Source: JAXHTH01 sp034211115 (GTDB lineage Bacteria > Planctomycetota > Phycisphaerae > Phycisphaerales > SM1A02). Taken from it: 21,680 nt of DNA. Within the stretch, counting starts at the first letter, position 1. Every line of letters starts with the position of its first letter. The notes under the pieces are model-generated. The model ran no database searches and was not told the DNA's origin. It saw nothing but the letters and a program-made list of their open reading frames with translations. Positions 21,484 through 21,680 of the stretch are shown piece after piece. The position numbers and the translations under genes are program-made. The DNA lies in the NCBI GenBank assembly GCA_034211115.1, contig JAXHTH010000323.1, positions 1-21,680 of the forward strand, given 5' to 3'.

Positions 21484-21507
21484 CTCACAGTGGCTGTGAG
21501 GCCACTG
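21484..21507 (+). promoter_or_regulatory. Overlapping, mutually exclusive hairpins in the histone-like leader
   Basis: CTCACAG/CTGTGAG (21484-21490 and 21494-21500) form a 7-bp stem. CAGTGGC/GCCACTG (21488-21494 and 21501-21507) form another 7-bp stem. They share bases and cannot coexist. They lie 56 bp upstream of the histone-like ATG, and a GTGTACAC palindrome lies at 21541-21548. The arrangement could be a switch or a protein-binding site. Confidence 0.45.
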
Positions 21508-21562
21508 GCGATTTTGCGCTGATTGCTCCGACAACGCATTGTGTACACAGGAGGTCATACCC

Positions 21563-21680
21563 ATGGCCAAGAAGAAACGCGCCACGAAGAAAAAGACCGC
21601 GACCAGGAAGAAAACACGCAGAAAGGTAGCCCGTAAGAAGACGACGCGGAAGAAGACCGCCCGCAAGAAGGTCCGCCGCA
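21563..21680 (+). CDS. Histone-H1-like lysine-rich protein (partial, runs off right edge)
   Basis: The 39 visible codons encode an almost purely Lys/Arg/Ala/Thr sequence (MAKKKRATKKKTATRKKT and similar repeats), as in bacterial histone-H1-like DNA-binding proteins. The protein would coat and compact DNA. A perfect AGGAGGT lies 7-8 nt before the ATG, stronger than any other site in the window, which suggests high expression. The C-terminus lies beyond the window. Confidence 0.8.
   Translation, partial: MAKKKRATKKKTATRKKTRRKVARKKTTRKKTARKKVRR

Noticed and set aside
1..21680. CRISPR array, tRNA, rRNA or integrase attachment site
   Set aside because: I found no regularly spaced repeats with spacers, no tRNA-like cloverleaf and no tRNA-linked direct repeat at the phage region borders by eye. 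A tRNA scan and attachment-site search were not possible.

Overview
The window looks like chromosomal DNA of a GC-rich Planctomycetota bacterium, most likely a Phycisphaerae relative. The main support is the C-terminal double 'DxDGDG...ADLLxLLGAWG' repeat of the cupredoxin at 5017-5550, a secretion-type tail I associate with that class. Supporting signs are the deoC/ALDH cluster, a lysine-rich histone-H1-like protein and intergenic dispersed repeats. I could not run a taxonomy search, so this placement rests on recognition only.

Region 1 (1-4664) is phage-derived. A tightly packed leftward operon (ATGA overlaps or short gaps) encodes a double-HTH sigma-like regulator, an ABC-type ATPase, a GNAT-fold protein, a ParB/Srx-like protein, a small-terminase-like protein and the N-terminal part of a large terminase that runs off the left edge. 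A divergent LexA/CI-type autocleavable repressor lies to its right. Between them are inverted-repeat operators built from a GTTTRCA half-site, overlapping candidate promoters in both directions. The ATPase and GNAT proteins look like the two halves of the COG2401 architecture (ABC ATPase fused to an acetyltransferase-like domain). With the ParB-like protein they may form a DNA-modification or DNA-handling module tied to packaging.

Region 2 (4665-12909) is host-like. It holds a secreted cupredoxin with a strong terminator, deoC between inverted copies of a GC-rich repeat, a secreted SOUL-family protein, two unusual aldehyde-dehydrogenase-like proteins (one full length with every key catalytic residue replaced, one half length), a relic of an IS110-family transposase, a SPOR-like lipoprotein, FlgM and a PilZ protein.

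Region 3 (about 12950-17626) is a rightward phage head module: SPP1-type portal, scaffold, SU10-like major capsid protein, a probable head accessory protein and a small membrane/coiled-coil protein. No terminase, tail, lysis enzyme or integrase gene is visible beside it. The packaging genes of region 1 are about 9.5 kb away on the other strand, with host genes between. This suggests a rearranged or domesticated phage, a GTA-like system, or two separate remnants.

Region 4 (17702-21680) is host-like: a small lipoprotein, a hypothetical protein, an M16-family peptidase homologue without its zinc motif, a pseudopilin-like protein, DapB and the start of a histone-H1-like gene with a strong Shine-Dalgarno and two mutually exclusive hairpins in its leader.
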